From Cytobacillus firmus (GTDB lineage Bacteria; Bacillota; Bacilli; Bacillales; Cytobacillaceae), in assembly GCF_023612095.1 (NCBI RefSeq), contig NZ_CP086235.1, positions 1,571,001 through 1,635,000 of the forward strand: a stretch of 64,000 nt of DNA, read 5' to 3'. The stretch's first letter is position 1, and each line of letters begins with the position of its first letter. Of the stretch, positions 25,127 to 36,600 are shown piece after piece. Under the pieces are notes generated by a model. That model saw only the letters and a list, made by a program, of their open reading frames with translations. It had not been told where the DNA came from and ran no database searches. Made by a program: the position numbers and the translations under genes.

Positions 25127-26047
25127 ATGAAGAAATTACTTCCTTTTCTAATGATTGCGCTAGGTGCAAGTCTATGGGGTATTATTGCTGTATTTGTTAA
25201 AGGGCTCGGGGAATATGGTTTTTCAGCTATGGAAATCGTGACTGTAAGAGTTTTTTTTGCGGCCATCTTTCTCGTTCTGATCGGGATCATGCGTTTCCGG
25301 AACTGTTTTAAACTGGAATCTGCCTCTGACATTAGGTTTTTTATTGGAACCGGGATACTGAGCATTGTCTTTTTTAATTATTGTTATTTCACAGCGATGA
25401 ACCAGATCAGCATTTCATTGGCAGTCGTTCTGCTTTATACAGCTCCGGCATTTGTGACTGTATTATCCTACCTGTTTTTAAAGGAAGGGCTAAATTTGAG
25501 AAAGATTGCAGCTGTGGCAGGCACCATTGTGGGCTGCATTTTAGTAGCCGGATTATCAGCAGGCAGCAGTGATATAACTCTTCTTGGAATTTCAACGGGA
25601 TTAGGTGCCGGGTTTGGCTATGCACTTTATACAATTTTCGGGAAATTTGCGTTAAGAAAGTATCATCCCTTTACAGTTACGCTTTATACATTCCTGATTG
25701 CTTCGGTATTTCTGATCCCCGTTACAAAGCTATGGACAAAAGCTTCAGTTTTTTTCAACGCTGAAGTTTTGTTTCTTAGTATGGGTTTAGGGTTTGTGCC
25801 TACGGTTCTTGCCTATTTTGTTTACACATGGGGACTGGAAAAAACAGATGGAAGCAAGGCAGCTGTGATCGCTACAGTCGAACCAGTCGTGGCCATGCTT
25901 TTAGGAGTGACACTTTACGGGGAAAATCTTGGTGCAGTCCAGATTGCAGGTGCTTTGCTGATACTCAGTTCGGTTATTATTGTTAATTTGCCTGTAAGAA
26001 GGAAAAATGTGGGAATGGCGGCTGACACCAGCAGGCCAGGACACTAA
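25127..26047 (+). CDS. EamA/DMT-family transporter
   Basis: A 306-residue membrane protein with ten predicted helices in two EamA repeats: LGASLWGIIAVFVKGLGEYG opens the first and LGAGFGYALYTIFGKFALRK the second. Proline-rich helix ends (YTAPAFVTVLSYLFLKE and ATVEPVVAMLLGVTLYGE) are typical of the family. These proteins export amino acids or other metabolites; the substrate cannot be told from sequence. The ATG follows ggagaga. A strong terminator lies at its end, shared with the convergent oxidase operon. Confidence 0.85.
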   Translation: MKKLLPFLMIALGASLWGIIAVFVKGLGEYGFSAMEIVTVRVFFAAIFLVLIGIMRFRNCFKLESASDIRFFIGTGILSIVFFNYCYFTAMNQISISLAVVLLYTAPAFVTVLSYLFLKEGLNLRKIAAVAGTIVGCILVAGLSAGSSDITLLGISTGLGAGFGYALYTIFGKFALRKYHPFTVTLYTFLIASVFLIPVTKLWTKASVFFNAEVLFLSMGLGFVPTVLAYFVYTWGLEKTDGSKAAVIATVEPVVAMLLGVTLYGENLGAVQIAGALLILSSVIIVNLPVRRKNVGMAADTSRPGH

Positions 26048-26083
26048 AACACTCCGATCCAACTGGAACGGAGTGTTTTTTTA
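26046..26083. terminator. Terminator between the EamA and oxidase genes
   Basis: AAACACTCCG…CGGAGTGTTT with an 11-base loop, followed by a T run on the plus side. It overlaps the oxidase subunit I stop. Confidence 0.85.
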
Positions 26084-27736
26084 CCAAAGCTTATATCCCT
26101 TAGCCCCTGGAGGTGCATTTTGAATCAAATCGATAAATGGAATGGTGTAGGCAAATAGAATAAGAACAACGGTAATTCCGAGCCACAGCTTCCAGTTTTC
26201 AAATACCATCGGAGCTTTTTCAGCTTCATCAGCAGCTTCTCCGACAGGGAACTCCTGCTCGCCCTTCGGTGCGAAGAATGCAAGGTTGATAAAGATATAG
26301 ATCATTAAAATAATGCCAATGAAAAGAATTGATCCGCCAATTGCCTGTGCAATCTGGTATGGAATCCATTCTGCTGCTTGTGCTGCTCCGCCATATTCAG
26401 AATATGATGAACGGCGCGGTGCTCCAAGCAAACCGACAGCATGCATGGCACCGGACATGAATGTCATTCCGATGGACCAGATAACCGCCTGGATGATCCC
26501 TAATTTATTCATCGCTTTGGTTAATGTTCTTCCGGTCAGATGAGGAATAAGCCAATAAGAAATCCCAAAGAATGTAAGCATTACTGATGTTGCCACTGTT
26601 AAGTGAAAGTGGCCGGTTACCCAAATCGTGTTATGAACTACCTGGTTCATCTGGTGGGAGGCGTTGACGATCCCGCCTGCACCCGCAGGGATAAAGGCTA
26701 CCATCCCAATGAAAGGAACGACAAATCGCGCATCTCCCCAAGGAAGCTTCTTAACCCAGCCGAATAACCCTGTAGCCCCTTTTGAGCGGCCAAAGCTTTC
26801 GAAAGTAGCAAATAATGAAAATGCAGTCATTAAAGATGGAATGACCACCAGGAATGTCAGGATAACCTGAAGGAATTTCCATGCAGGGTCAATTCCCGGC
26901 TCCATTAATTGATGGTGAAATCCGACAGGGATTGAGAACAGCAGGAATAATATAAATGACAAACGCGCCAATGAATCAGAGAAAATTTTTCCGCCGATGA
27001 CCTTTGGAATGACAACATACCAGGCCATATAAGCCGGCAATAGCCAGAAGTAAACAAGCGGGTGTCCGAAATACCAGAATAGAGTACGGCTGACACCGAT
27101 ATTTACGGTTTCCACAAATCCTAAAGACCATGGAAGCAGCTGGAAAAGTACGGTAGATGCTACACCGATTGTTGCGACAATCCACATCATTGTATTGACC
27201 AGAGACATAAAAGTTAATAACGGACTCGGCTGACCAGGATTTTTCCTTCGCCATTCTGCATACTTCATAATGATTGCTGCCCCGTCAATCCAGCTTCCCA
27301 CTATAACAAGTGTTAAACCGATATAGTACAATGCATGTGCCTGAAGAGGAGCATAGAAAGTATAAAGAACTGTAGCTTCATTCAGCAGAATCATAACAGC
27401 TGCAAGAACAGTTCCCGCTGTCATCAGCCAAAAACCGATCCAGCCGGCGATACGCTGTTTATTTGTAAGTGCTCCTGAAGTTTTGCTTGTTGCTGCTAAC
27501 TGGAAGCCCATTATAAAAAAGGTAGTAAGTACAAGTCCGAGCACAACACCGTGAACCGTGAGTATTTGGTAATAGCCGATGCCTGCAGGAAGCTCAAATT
27601 TACCGGATCGGACCAAAGTCTGCAATAAACCGGCAAGGCCTCCTATTGCTAAAGCAGTAAAGGCAACGAAAAAGTGAGCCATTGCCAATTTACCGTCCCG
27701 AGGGTCAACTTTTAATTTTGCTGAAGGATTAAACAT
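26081..27736 (-). CDS. cbaA: ba3-type cytochrome c oxidase subunit I
   Basis: A 551-residue haem-copper oxidase subunit I with 12-13 helices. The low-spin haem ligand lies in LTVHGVVLGLVLTTFFIMGF; the CuB/haem region is FGHPLVYFWLLPAYMAWYVV, then HHQLMEPGID; the later haem ligands are in HNTIWVTGHFHLTVATSVML. It lacks the usual A-type D-channel Asn pattern and pairs with a one-helix subunit II and a tiny subunit IIa, so it belongs to the B-type (ba3) oxidases with high oxygen affinity. Start and previous stop overlap (TAATG). The gene symbol follows Thermus usage. Confidence 0.88.
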   Translation of the reverse strand: MFNPSAKLKVDPRDGKLAMAHFFVAFTALAIGGLAGLLQTLVRSGKFELPAGIGYYQILTVHGVVLGLVLTTFFIMGFQLAATSKTSGALTNKQRIAGWIGFWLMTAGTVLAAVMILLNEATVLYTFYAPLQAHALYYIGLTLVIVGSWIDGAAIIMKYAEWRRKNPGQPSPLLTFMSLVNTMMWIVATIGVASTVLFQLLPWSLGFVETVNIGVSRTLFWYFGHPLVYFWLLPAYMAWYVVIPKVIGGKIFSDSLARLSFILFLLFSIPVGFHHQLMEPGIDPAWKFLQVILTFLVVIPSLMTAFSLFATFESFGRSKGATGLFGWVKKLPWGDARFVVPFIGMVAFIPAGAGGIVNASHQMNQVVHNTIWVTGHFHLTVATSVMLTFFGISYWLIPHLTGRTLTKAMNKLGIIQAVIWSIGMTFMSGAMHAVGLLGAPRRSSYSEYGGAAQAAEWIPYQIAQAIGGSILFIGIILMIYIFINLAFFAPKGEQEFPVGEAADEAEKAPMVFENWKLWLGITVVLILFAYTIPFIDLIQNAPPGAKGYKLW

Positions 27737-28212
27737 TATTCCACCACCTTAATTTTAGACGACATCATGTGGTGACCAACACCGCAATATTCATTACATA
27801 CAATTAAGTATTCGCCTGTTTTATCAAATGTTGTAACATGCTCACTGATATAGCCGGGTTCAAGCATCATGTTGATATTTGATCCCGCAACCTCAAAACC
27901 GTGGACAACGTCTTTGGTTGTAGCGATAATTTTCACTTTAGCGCCATATGGAACCTCCACTTCAGCTGGGCTGTAGGAAAACGCAGATGCTACGTATACC
28001 AATTCGTAATCCCAATCTTTTCCTTCTACCTTTTTCAATCCAGGCTCATTAAATGGAACGGTAGTATCGACCTTTTCAGGGTCAATAGTTGCCAAACAGC
28101 TCGGAGGCTGATTGCCCAGGTAAAATGCGCTGACTCCCAGTACTGTTAGAAAAACAAGCAGTGATCCGATTCCGAAACCGAGCCAGGCTTTTTCAAACTT
28201 ATGCATATGCAT
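27736..28212 (-). CDS. cbaB: ba3-type cytochrome c oxidase subunit II
   Basis: A 158-residue protein with one N-terminal membrane helix (residues 11-32) and a cupredoxin domain outside. The CuA centre is CNEYCGVGHHMM (C-x3-C-x3-H-x2-M), with the first His ligand in DVVHGFEV. It takes electrons from cytochrome c and passes them to subunit I. The short form with a single helix is that of ba3-type oxidases. aaagggg lies 9 bases before the ATG. It is the middle gene of the IIa-II-I operon. Confidence 0.9.
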   Translation of the reverse strand: MHMHKFEKAWLGFGIGSLLVFLTVLGVSAFYLGNQPPSCLATIDPEKVDTTVPFNEPGLKKVEGKDWDYELVYVASAFSYSPAEVEVPYGAKVKIIATTKDVVHGFEVAGSNINMMLEPGYISEHVTTFDKTGEYLIVCNEYCGVGHHMMSSKIKVVE

Positions 28213-28233
28213 GGCTTTTTCCCCTTTCTAACT

Positions 28234-28383
28234 TTAAAAGCGGCTGATAAATAATAGATAAACGCCTACCCATGTAATAATCAGGAAGAATCCCAATAAG
28301 AAAACGGAAGCTAACGTTCCCTTTAAGGAAGAGCTATCCTCTATTTCAGTTTTCGTTTTGCGGCTGAGTTCCGTTTTCGCCAT
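28234..28383 (-). CDS. ba3-type cytochrome c oxidase subunit IIa
   Basis: A 49-residue protein: MAKTELSRKTKTEIEDSSSL, then one membrane helix (ASVFLLGFFLIITWVGVYLL) and a short FISRF end. Its size, single helix and position directly before subunit II fit the CoxIIa family (Thermus CbaD), which completes the ba3 oxidase by supplying the helix missing from subunit II. aaggagtg precedes the ATG. It is the first gene of the operon. Confidence 0.8.
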   Translation of the reverse strand: MAKTELSRKTKTEIEDSSSLKGTLASVFLLGFFLIITWVGVYLLFISRF

Positions 28384-28507
28384 TTTCCTTCACTCCTTTC
28401 GAAAATTGGAAAAAGTAAATGATTACACTTTCATAATACAAAACATTTAGGAAGATTCTAGATGCTTTTAGTGAGTTCACAAATTGTTCATTCGTAACTT
28501 AAACACT

Positions 28508-28513
28508 ATGATA
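28508..28513 (-). promoter_or_regulatory. Candidate -10 element of the oxidase operon
   Basis: TATCAT on the minus strand matches five of six consensus bases and lies 32 bases from the centre of the Fnr-like box at 28535-28550, right for a class II activated promoter that needs no -35. Confidence 0.5.
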
Positions 28514-28534
28514 ATGGTGAAAAGTTGATATTTA

Positions 28535-28550
28535 AGTGATTTAAATCACA
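28535..28550. promoter_or_regulatory. Fnr/Crp-type operator before the ba3 oxidase operon
   Basis: AGTGA-tttaaa-TCACA matches nine of ten fixed bases of TGTGA-N6-TCACA. It lies about 160 bases before the first oxidase gene and 32 bases from a TATCAT -10. Activation at low oxygen by an Fnr-type regulator is inferred. Confidence 0.6.
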
Positions 28551-28566
28551 AAACTTATGTGTAAAT

Positions 28567-28584
28567 TGTGAAATAAATGTGAAA
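28567..28584 (+). promoter_or_regulatory. Tandem TGTGAAA motifs (possible ResD sites)
   Basis: TGTGAAA occurs at 28567-28573 and 28578-28584, 11 bases (one helical turn) apart, behind the Fnr-like box. They resemble the TTTGTGAAT half-sites of ResD, which activates respiratory genes in Bacillus. This is a pattern match only. Confidence 0.35.
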
Positions 28585-28760
28585 GTTTACATTTGGCTTC
28601 AAAAGAGGTACTAATTATAGAAAAAAATCATACTGAAGATGAAAAACCCTTTAATTTACGAACGATTATACATAAAAAATCCTTTTGGTTCGTATTTACT
28701 TGTAGGTTTTTGTTGAAGTATGAGGAAATGATGTTATAATGTTAATAAATTAATAACATT

Positions 28761-28823
28761 CACTCATATAATCGCGAGGATATGGCTCGCAAGTTTCTAC
28801 CGGGTTACCGTAAATAATCCGAC

Positions 28824-28831
<8 letters not shown>
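28761..28831 (+). promoter_or_regulatory. Guanine/xanthine-class purine riboswitch
   Basis: The aptamer is nearly the same as that of B. subtilis xpt: cactcatataatcgcgagga, then tatggctcgcaagtttctac and cgggttacc…aatccgactatgagtg. P1 pairs CACTCATA with TATGAGTG. The base that selects the purine is C (in ccgactatg), so it binds guanine or hypoxanthine, not adenine. It should lower xpt-pbuX expression when guanine is plentiful. Confidence 0.95.
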
Positions 28832-30898
<2,067 letters not shown>

Positions 30899-31004
30899 TT
30901 CTCGTTTGAGGCAATCACAATAATATTGGAAATCAATATAATATTCTATCGGTATTTTTACATTTCCGAAGCGATGTTTCTCGCAAGAAAGAGAGTGTAA
31001 TGTG

Positions 31005-31151
31005 ATGGAGAAATATTATTGTGATAACTGCCGGCTTTTATATAATGAAGAAGAAGTTTGTGCTGCCTGCGGTATCCAGGTGACAAAAAAAATATATATA
31101 GAAGTTCAAAAGCATCATAAAAATCTTAATGGATTGGATGCATCAGAATAA
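31005..31151 (+). CDS. 48-residue zinc-ribbon microprotein
   Basis: A frame of 48 residues: MEKYYCDNCRLLYNEEEVCA, then ACGIQVTKKIYIEVQKHHKN and a short tail. C6-x2-C9 and C19-x2-C22 form a compact zinc knuckle. The ribosome site (gagag, 9-12 bases before) is modest. It sits alone in 490 bases between pbuX and bpsA, with a terminator 130 bases after. Unknown function; the spacing of cysteines makes chance unlikely. Confidence 0.6.
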   Translation: MEKYYCDNCRLLYNEEEVCAACGIQVTKKIYIEVQKHHKNLNGLDASE

Positions 31152-31281
31152 CTGCTTAATCGCCGGCCGCATTTCATGGTTAGATGAGGGACTAAATAGT
31201 AATTGGAAAAGATTTAGTAATGCTATTCATTTAATGATTCATTTATAATAAAGATGCACAACAACTCCTTCAAAACACATT

Positions 31282-31311
31282 GCTTCCTCCAAACGGGGGA
31301 GCTTTTTTTTG
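31282..31311 (+). terminator. Terminator before bpsA
   Basis: GCTTCCTCC-aaac-GGGGGAGC followed by eight T residues. It ends the transcript containing the 48-residue gene, or pbuX. Confidence 0.7.
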
Positions 31312-31387
31312 CTCTTTATCCAACTTTGAAACATAAATTGCTTTTATTTGGAAAAATTAACAGAAAGCAATAGAAGGAGAGTTGCTT

Positions 31388-32470
31388 ATGCCAGCAATTG
31401 TATCAGTAGCGGAGGCAATACCTGAACATGTTCTGACACAGGATCAGGTAATGGATTTTGCCAGAGATTTATTTTCCGATTCCTTTAAGGATATTGAAAG
31501 GCTATTAAAAGCTTTCCACAACGGCCAGATTGAGAAGCGGCACTTTGCAAAGGGACTGGAATGGTTTAAAACAGATAAATCATTTGAAGAACGAAACAAT
31601 GCATATATTGAGCAATCTATTGAACTGGGAACAAGGGCCATAAAGCACTGCCTGGAAAATGATCTTTTCCTGACCAGAAGTCTTCAGTGCGATGAGATAG
31701 ACGCCATCTTTACTATCTCAAGTTCAGGGATTGCCACTCCAAGTATTGAAGCAAGAATCATGAATAAGCTTCCATTTTCTGAGCATACGAAACGAATTCC
31801 GATATGGGGGCTGGGATGTGCAGGAGGTGCTTCAGGGCTTTCAAGAGCCTATGAATATTGTCTGGCATTCCCTGAAGCGAAGGTGCTTGTATTAAGTATA
31901 GAATTATGCAGTTTGACCTTTCAGCGCAATGACCGGTCAAAAAGCAATCTTATCGGGACCTCTCTCTTTGCTGACGGTGCAGCATGTGCTCTTATAACAG
32001 GTGATAAGGTACAAAGGGATTTTCAAAAGCTGCCATCCATTCCGGGAATTCGGGGAACCCAATCGACAACCAAGCGAAATTCTCTGGATGTAATGGGCTG
32101 GGAAGTTAAGAATGAGGGTCTATTTGTGGTTTTTTCAAAGGACATCCCATCCATAATAGAGGGATGGCTGAAGCCCAATGTAACGGAATTTCTAAGGGGA
32201 AAAGGCATAGAAATGGAAGAGATAAACCATTTTATTGCTCATCCCGGAGGAAAAAAAGTCATTGATGCTTATCAGAAAGCGCTGCAATTTGACCCTGGTA
32301 TGACAGAGATTTCACTTGATGTATTAAGGGAGTTCGGTAATATGTCATCTGCAACTATTCTATACGTACTCAAAAGGTTTATGGAGATCGGCAGAAAGGG
32401 AGACACCGGGCTTGCAACTGCACTCGGGCCGGGATTCAGTTCGGAATTGCTGCTGCTGGAATGGGAGTGA
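31388..32470 (+). CDS. bpsA: Type III polyketide synthase (BpsA/BcsA)
   Basis: A 360-residue chalcone-synthase-like enzyme that extends long-chain acyl-CoA with malonyl-CoA to make alkylpyrones. The triad is complete: C144 in WGLGCAGGASGLSRA, H285 in FIAHPGGKKVID, N318 in REFGNMSSATILYV. The GFGPG-type loop near the end is ALGPGFSSELLLLEW. TTG 31382 is in frame but aaggaga fits ATG 31388. The methyltransferase bpsB follows after 4 bases, as in B. subtilis, and methylates the products. Confidence 0.92.
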   Translation: MPAIVSVAEAIPEHVLTQDQVMDFARDLFSDSFKDIERLLKAFHNGQIEKRHFAKGLEWFKTDKSFEERNNAYIEQSIELGTRAIKHCLENDLFLTRSLQCDEIDAIFTISSSGIATPSIEARIMNKLPFSEHTKRIPIWGLGCAGGASGLSRAYEYCLAFPEAKVLVLSIELCSLTFQRNDRSKSNLIGTSLFADGAACALITGDKVQRDFQKLPSIPGIRGTQSTTKRNSLDVMGWEVKNEGLFVVFSKDIPSIIEGWLKPNVTEFLRGKGIEMEEINHFIAHPGGKKVIDAYQKALQFDPGMTEISLDVLREFGNMSSATILYVLKRFMEIGRKGDTGLATALGPGFSSELLLLEWE

Positions 32471-32474
32471 ATAC

Positions 32475-33038
32475 ATGCTGTTCTTAATTTTTATAACCTT
32501 CATCATTTTACAGAGGACTGCAGAGCTTGCTGTAGCCCGGAGTAATGAAAAGTGGATGAAAGAGCGTGGAGCATTAGAATTTGGCCAGAGGCACTATCCA
32601 TGGATCGTTGCTGTTCACGCTTCCTTTTTTGTCTGCTATTTGCTTGAAGTAACCATCTTTGAAAAGAATCTGTCGCCTTTTTGGCCCATATTGCTGATTC
32701 TGTTCTTCCTTACCCAGGCGGGAAGGGTATGGGCGCTGTTTTCCTTGGGCAAATACTGGAATACAAAAATCATTGTCCTGCCGGGAGCTAAGGTAGTCAG
32801 AAGAGGGCCATACCGGTTTATAAAGCATCCCAACTATGCCATTGTAGCTGCTGAATTTCTCGTGATTCCTTTAATGTTTCAGTCATATATAACGGCTGCT
32901 GTTTTCACTCTGTTAAACATAATGGTGTTATCGGTCAGAATACCAGAAGAGGAAAAAGCGCTGAAGGAATTGACAGAATTCGAAGAAGCCTTTTTACGGT
33001 TACGGCCTGACCTTAATAAAGATATTAAAAAAGTTTGA
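32475..33038 (+). CDS. bpsB: Isoprenylcysteine-carboxyl-methyltransferase-like alkylpyrone methyltransferase (BpsB)
   Basis: A 187-residue integral membrane protein with four or five helices. The ICMT-type catalytic segment is VVRRGPYRFIKHPNYAIVAA, followed by a helix and the RIPEEEKAL end that holds conserved acidic residues. In B. subtilis BpsB (YpbQ) methylates the alkylpyrones made by BpsA. ATG 32475 follows gggagtga. Its last bases overlap the -35 of the Fur-box promoter for the next small gene. Confidence 0.9.
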   Translation: MLFLIFITFIILQRTAELAVARSNEKWMKERGALEFGQRHYPWIVAVHASFFVCYLLEVTIFEKNLSPFWPILLILFFLTQAGRVWALFSLGKYWNTKIIVLPGAKVVRRGPYRFIKHPNYAIVAAEFLVIPLMFQSYITAAVFTLLNIMVLSVRIPEEEKALKELTEFEEAFLRLRPDLNKDIKKV

Positions 33039-33071
33039 CAATTTTAAATTCCCTATTGAAAATGATTATCG
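33035..33071 (+). promoter_or_regulatory. Promoter overlapped by a Fur box
   Basis: TTGACA (33035-33040), a 17-base spacer, then GAAAAT (33058-33063). TGAAAATGATTATCG (33057-33071) matches 13 of 15 bases of the 7-1-7 Fur box TGATAATNATTATCA and covers the -10. Iron-dependent repression is inferred. Confidence 0.65.
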
Positions 33072-33096
33072 TTCGTGATAAACTTCTAATTGAGTT

Positions 33097-33111
33097 TGAA
33101 AATTATTCTCA
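33097..33111 (+). promoter_or_regulatory. Second Fur-box-like site
   Basis: TGAAAATTATTCTCA matches 13 of 15 bases of TGATAATNATTATCA. It is 40 bases after the first box, inside the leader of the 30-residue gene. Confidence 0.5.
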
Positions 33112-33142
33112 ATATCATTCCAACAGGAAGGTGCTGCTACAT

Positions 33143-33235
33143 ATGACAATTCTATTCGTTGCCGGCACAGTTGCTGCCTACTCACTTGTTATGAAACATG
33201 TTTTAAATAACGTAGCTAGACCACATACAAGATAA
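33143..33235 (+). CDS. 30-residue membrane microprotein with Fur-box promoter
   Basis: A frame of 30 residues: MTILFVAGTVAAYSLVMKHV, then LNNVARPHTR. The first 17 residues form a membrane helix, followed by a basic tail. aaggtg lies 9 bases before the ATG. It has its own promoter overlapped by a Fur box and its own terminator, so it is a complete small unit expected under iron limitation. A longer in-frame reading from 33035 would begin inside the promoter and is unlikely. No family known to me. Confidence 0.55.
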   Translation: MTILFVAGTVAAYSLVMKHVLNNVARPHTR

Positions 33236-33248
33236 TAATTACTTATTG

Positions 33249-33277
33249 AAACCAGGCTATCAATGCCTGGTTTTTGT
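33249..33277 (+). terminator. Terminator of the Fur-box unit
   Basis: ACCAGGC-tatcaat-GCCTGGT followed by five T residues, 15 bases after the microprotein stop. Confidence 0.85.
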
Positions 33278-33331
33278 TTTCATATCGTCTATTTAATTAA
33301 GTTTTTAGAAGTTAAATACATTAATGCACTG

Positions 33332-33461
33332 AGTTGATTGGAGCGGAAGGTGCGAGACTCCGGTGGGAGCAGCGGGACAGGTGAGACCCCGGAGACGCGT
33401 AGCGTTGAGGAGGCTCAGCGCCCGCCCCACGGAAAGCGAGTGCCTGCAGCGGAAATCAACG
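33332..33461 (+). repeat. Dispersed GC-rich repeat, family A, copy 3
   Basis: Begins gttgattggagcggaaggtg and ends gcagcggaaatcaac, with caggtgagaccccggag and gaggaggctcagcgcc inside. It is close to the other two copies and lies in the 400-base gap before dynA. I see no gene in that gap. Confidence 0.8.
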
Positions 33462-33637
33462 GGCCAAATTGAAAGACAAACAATTTATAAGCAGTAATTT
33501 GAAAATAGAACATAGAATAACAGCAGAAACTGATTTGCTGAGAAAAATTAGAAATATCAAAGATTAATCCATCCTGTATAGGAAAATAAACAAAAATCAT
33601 TTAAAATAGGAAGTAAATTAAAGTTACAAGGGGATTA

Positions 33638-36600
33638 ATGGAAATGGCCGAAACGATTTCGCAACCAGGATTGCAGCAAACTGAATTAATAAACAGAATA
33701 TCTGCTATATATACATTTGCCCAGAGAAATGGAGATGCCGAGACAGCCCAAAGAGCTAAAGATCTCGTGATTAAGCTAAGGAACCAGGAATTTGCCATCG
33801 CTTTTTGCGGGCATTTTTCTGCCGGAAAATCGAGCATGATCAACAGGCTGGCAGGCGAAGATCTTCTTCCTTCCTCACCAATTCCAACCAGTGCCAACCT
33901 GGTCAAAGTCAAATCAGGTGAGGAAGATTATGCAAAAGTAATTTTTAAGGAAGGAAAGCCAAGGCTTTATCCTGCTCCATATGATTACGGACAGGTAAAA
34001 TCCTATTGCAAAGATGGCGATTCTATCCATTCCATTGAAATAAGCCATTCCGCCACCAGCTTGCCAAAGAAGGCAGTGATTATGGATACACCCGGAATCG
34101 ATTCCACTGATGATGCGCATAGGATTGCTACTGAATCTGCTCTTCATTTGGCTGATCTCATTTTTTATGTAATGGATTACAACCATGTCCAGTCGGAATT
34201 AAATTTTCTTTTTACTAAAGAACTGACGGCTGCTGGAAAAGACGTTTATCTTGTTATCAATCAAATTGATAAACATCGCGATGAAGAACTCAGCTTTGAG
34301 CAATTCAAAAAAAGTGTTAAGGATTCATTTGCATCCTGGGGAGTAAAGCCTGCCCGGATTTTTTACACCACGTTAAAAGACGAGAACCATCAGGCAAACG
34401 ATTTTAAGGATCTTCAGAGTTTTATTAACAGCAGCATCGCTGATCGTGAAGAACTTTTGCCTCAGTCTGTTTTTAATTCTTTGAAGAAGTTAACAGAGGA
34501 TCATCTTGAGTTTTTAAGAGACTCTCATGCAGCTGAAAAAGCTGACTGGGAAGAAAAATTGGCAGACCTTGAACAGGATGACAGGGAGCAGCTTCCCGAA
34601 AGACTGGAAGAACTGGAGAAGCAGTTAAATGAGCTGAATTCTTCCTTGCATGAAGCTGATATAGAGGTAACCGATAAATTAGATGAGATTTTGAAAAATG
34701 CCTATTTAATGCCTTTCCAAACGAGGGAACTGGCTGAATCATATCTGGAATCGTGCCAGCCTTCATTTAAGATTGGCCTATTTTTCAGCAAACAGAAAAC
34801 GGAGCAGGAAAGGTCATTGAGGCTTGACCGCTTCTACGAGGATTTATCAGAAAAAGTTAAATCTCAGCTGGAGTGGCAAATAAAGGAGCTGTTTTTACAG
34901 CAGTTCAAGAAGCATAATATCCATGATTCTGAAAAGCTTGCACAAGTTCAGAGCTTCAAGCTCTCCTTTGAACCGGCTGTTTTAGTTGAAACGGTAAAAT
35001 CCGGAGCAATGGTTTCTGGTGACTATGTTTTGCAGTATACAAACGACACAGCAGAGGCCCTAAAGAGAATTGCCAAAAAGAACGCAGTTTCTTTAACGAA
35101 TGCACTTCTAGAAGCACTTGAAGAAAATAACAGCCAGGAACAAACTGCGCTGGTCAATGAAATTCGCACCCTTAATGCTTATGCTGAAGCACTATATGCG
35201 CTCAAGGCTATCAATGAAAAAATTAGTAGCGCATCAGCGGGAATGAAAGTCTATTTGACTGGTGAATTCAATACTCATGAGTTTCAGGAAAAAGCCCAGA
35301 TGCTTGCAGCAGAAGAAGTTGATGAAGCTGAAGTTGTTTTCCTGAATGAAGATAATGCTGAGAAAGAACAGGCAACCCGGAAATCTGAGCAGTTACCTGA
35401 CGAAGAGCCTGAAAAGGAAGCGGTTTCTGCAGTTGACGTACAGCCTGTTATTGAAAAGCTTCGATATACTGCTAATGCAGTAAAGGAGCTGCCGGGCTTC
35501 AGAAAGCTTGCAGCTGATTTGGCAGATAAAGCATCAAGGCTTGAAAGCAAGGAATTCACAGTTGCCCTTTTTGGTGCATTTAGTGCAGGGAAGTCTTCCT
35601 TTGCCAACGCTTTGATAGGGAATAAGCTTCTTCCGGTTTCACCGAATCCGACGACGGCTGCTATCAACAAGATTAAGCCTGTCACAGATGAAAATAAACA
35701 TGGAACCGTCCTTGTTAAAGTTAAAGATTCACATACTCTTTTAAATGATATCAATCATTCCTTGAAGGTGTTTGATTATTCAGCAGGAAACTTCGATGAA
35801 GCTGCCGCCGCTATTAAGAAGATCACTGGGGAAAACCAGGATTTTGATGCGAGTGAAAAGACACACTTTGCATTTCTTAATGCCTTTATGAAAGGGTACA
35901 AATTCTTTACAGATAAGCTGGGGAAAATCATTAAAGCTGACCTGGATGAGTTTGGGGATTATGTTGCCAATGAAGAAAAATCATGCTTTGTGGAAACGAT
36001 TGAAGTTTACTTTGACTGTGAACTGACAAGGCAGGGAATTACCCTGGTTGACACACCCGGCGCTGATTCGATTAATGCGAGGCATACCGGGGTTGCATTT
36101 GAATATATTAAAAACTCGGATGCTATCCTTTTTGTCACTTATTATAATCATGCCTTCTCAAAAGCGGATAGAGAGTTCCTTATCCAGCTGGGAAGGGTTA
36201 AGGATACCTTCTCCCTTGATAAGATGTTCTTTCTTGTCAATGCCATTGACCTTGCCAATAATGAGGAGGAAAAAGATTCGGTGCTCCAGTACGTTGAAGA
36301 ACAGCTGGTGCAATACGGAATCCGCCGTCCGAATCTGTCTGGCATTTCAAGCCTTCAAGCTCTGGCAGAGAAGCTGGATAGCAGCAAAGAGGAAGTATCC
36401 AATATCAGTTCATTTGAAAAAAGCTTTTACTCCTTTATTAATCAGGATCTGCTGAATATTTCCATTTCATCAGCAGAAACAGAGTGGAGGCGCCTATTAT
36501 CCCAGCTGAGGTCTTATATTTATTCCTCACAGGAAAATAAAGAAGTCAGGCTCGAAAAGCTCAAACAGCTTGAGAAAGAACATAAGGATATTTCTGCGAT

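Noticed and set aside
33035..33142. 66-residue version of the Fur-box microprotein
   Set aside because: Its start would lie in the promoter -35 region, so it could not be translated from that transcript.
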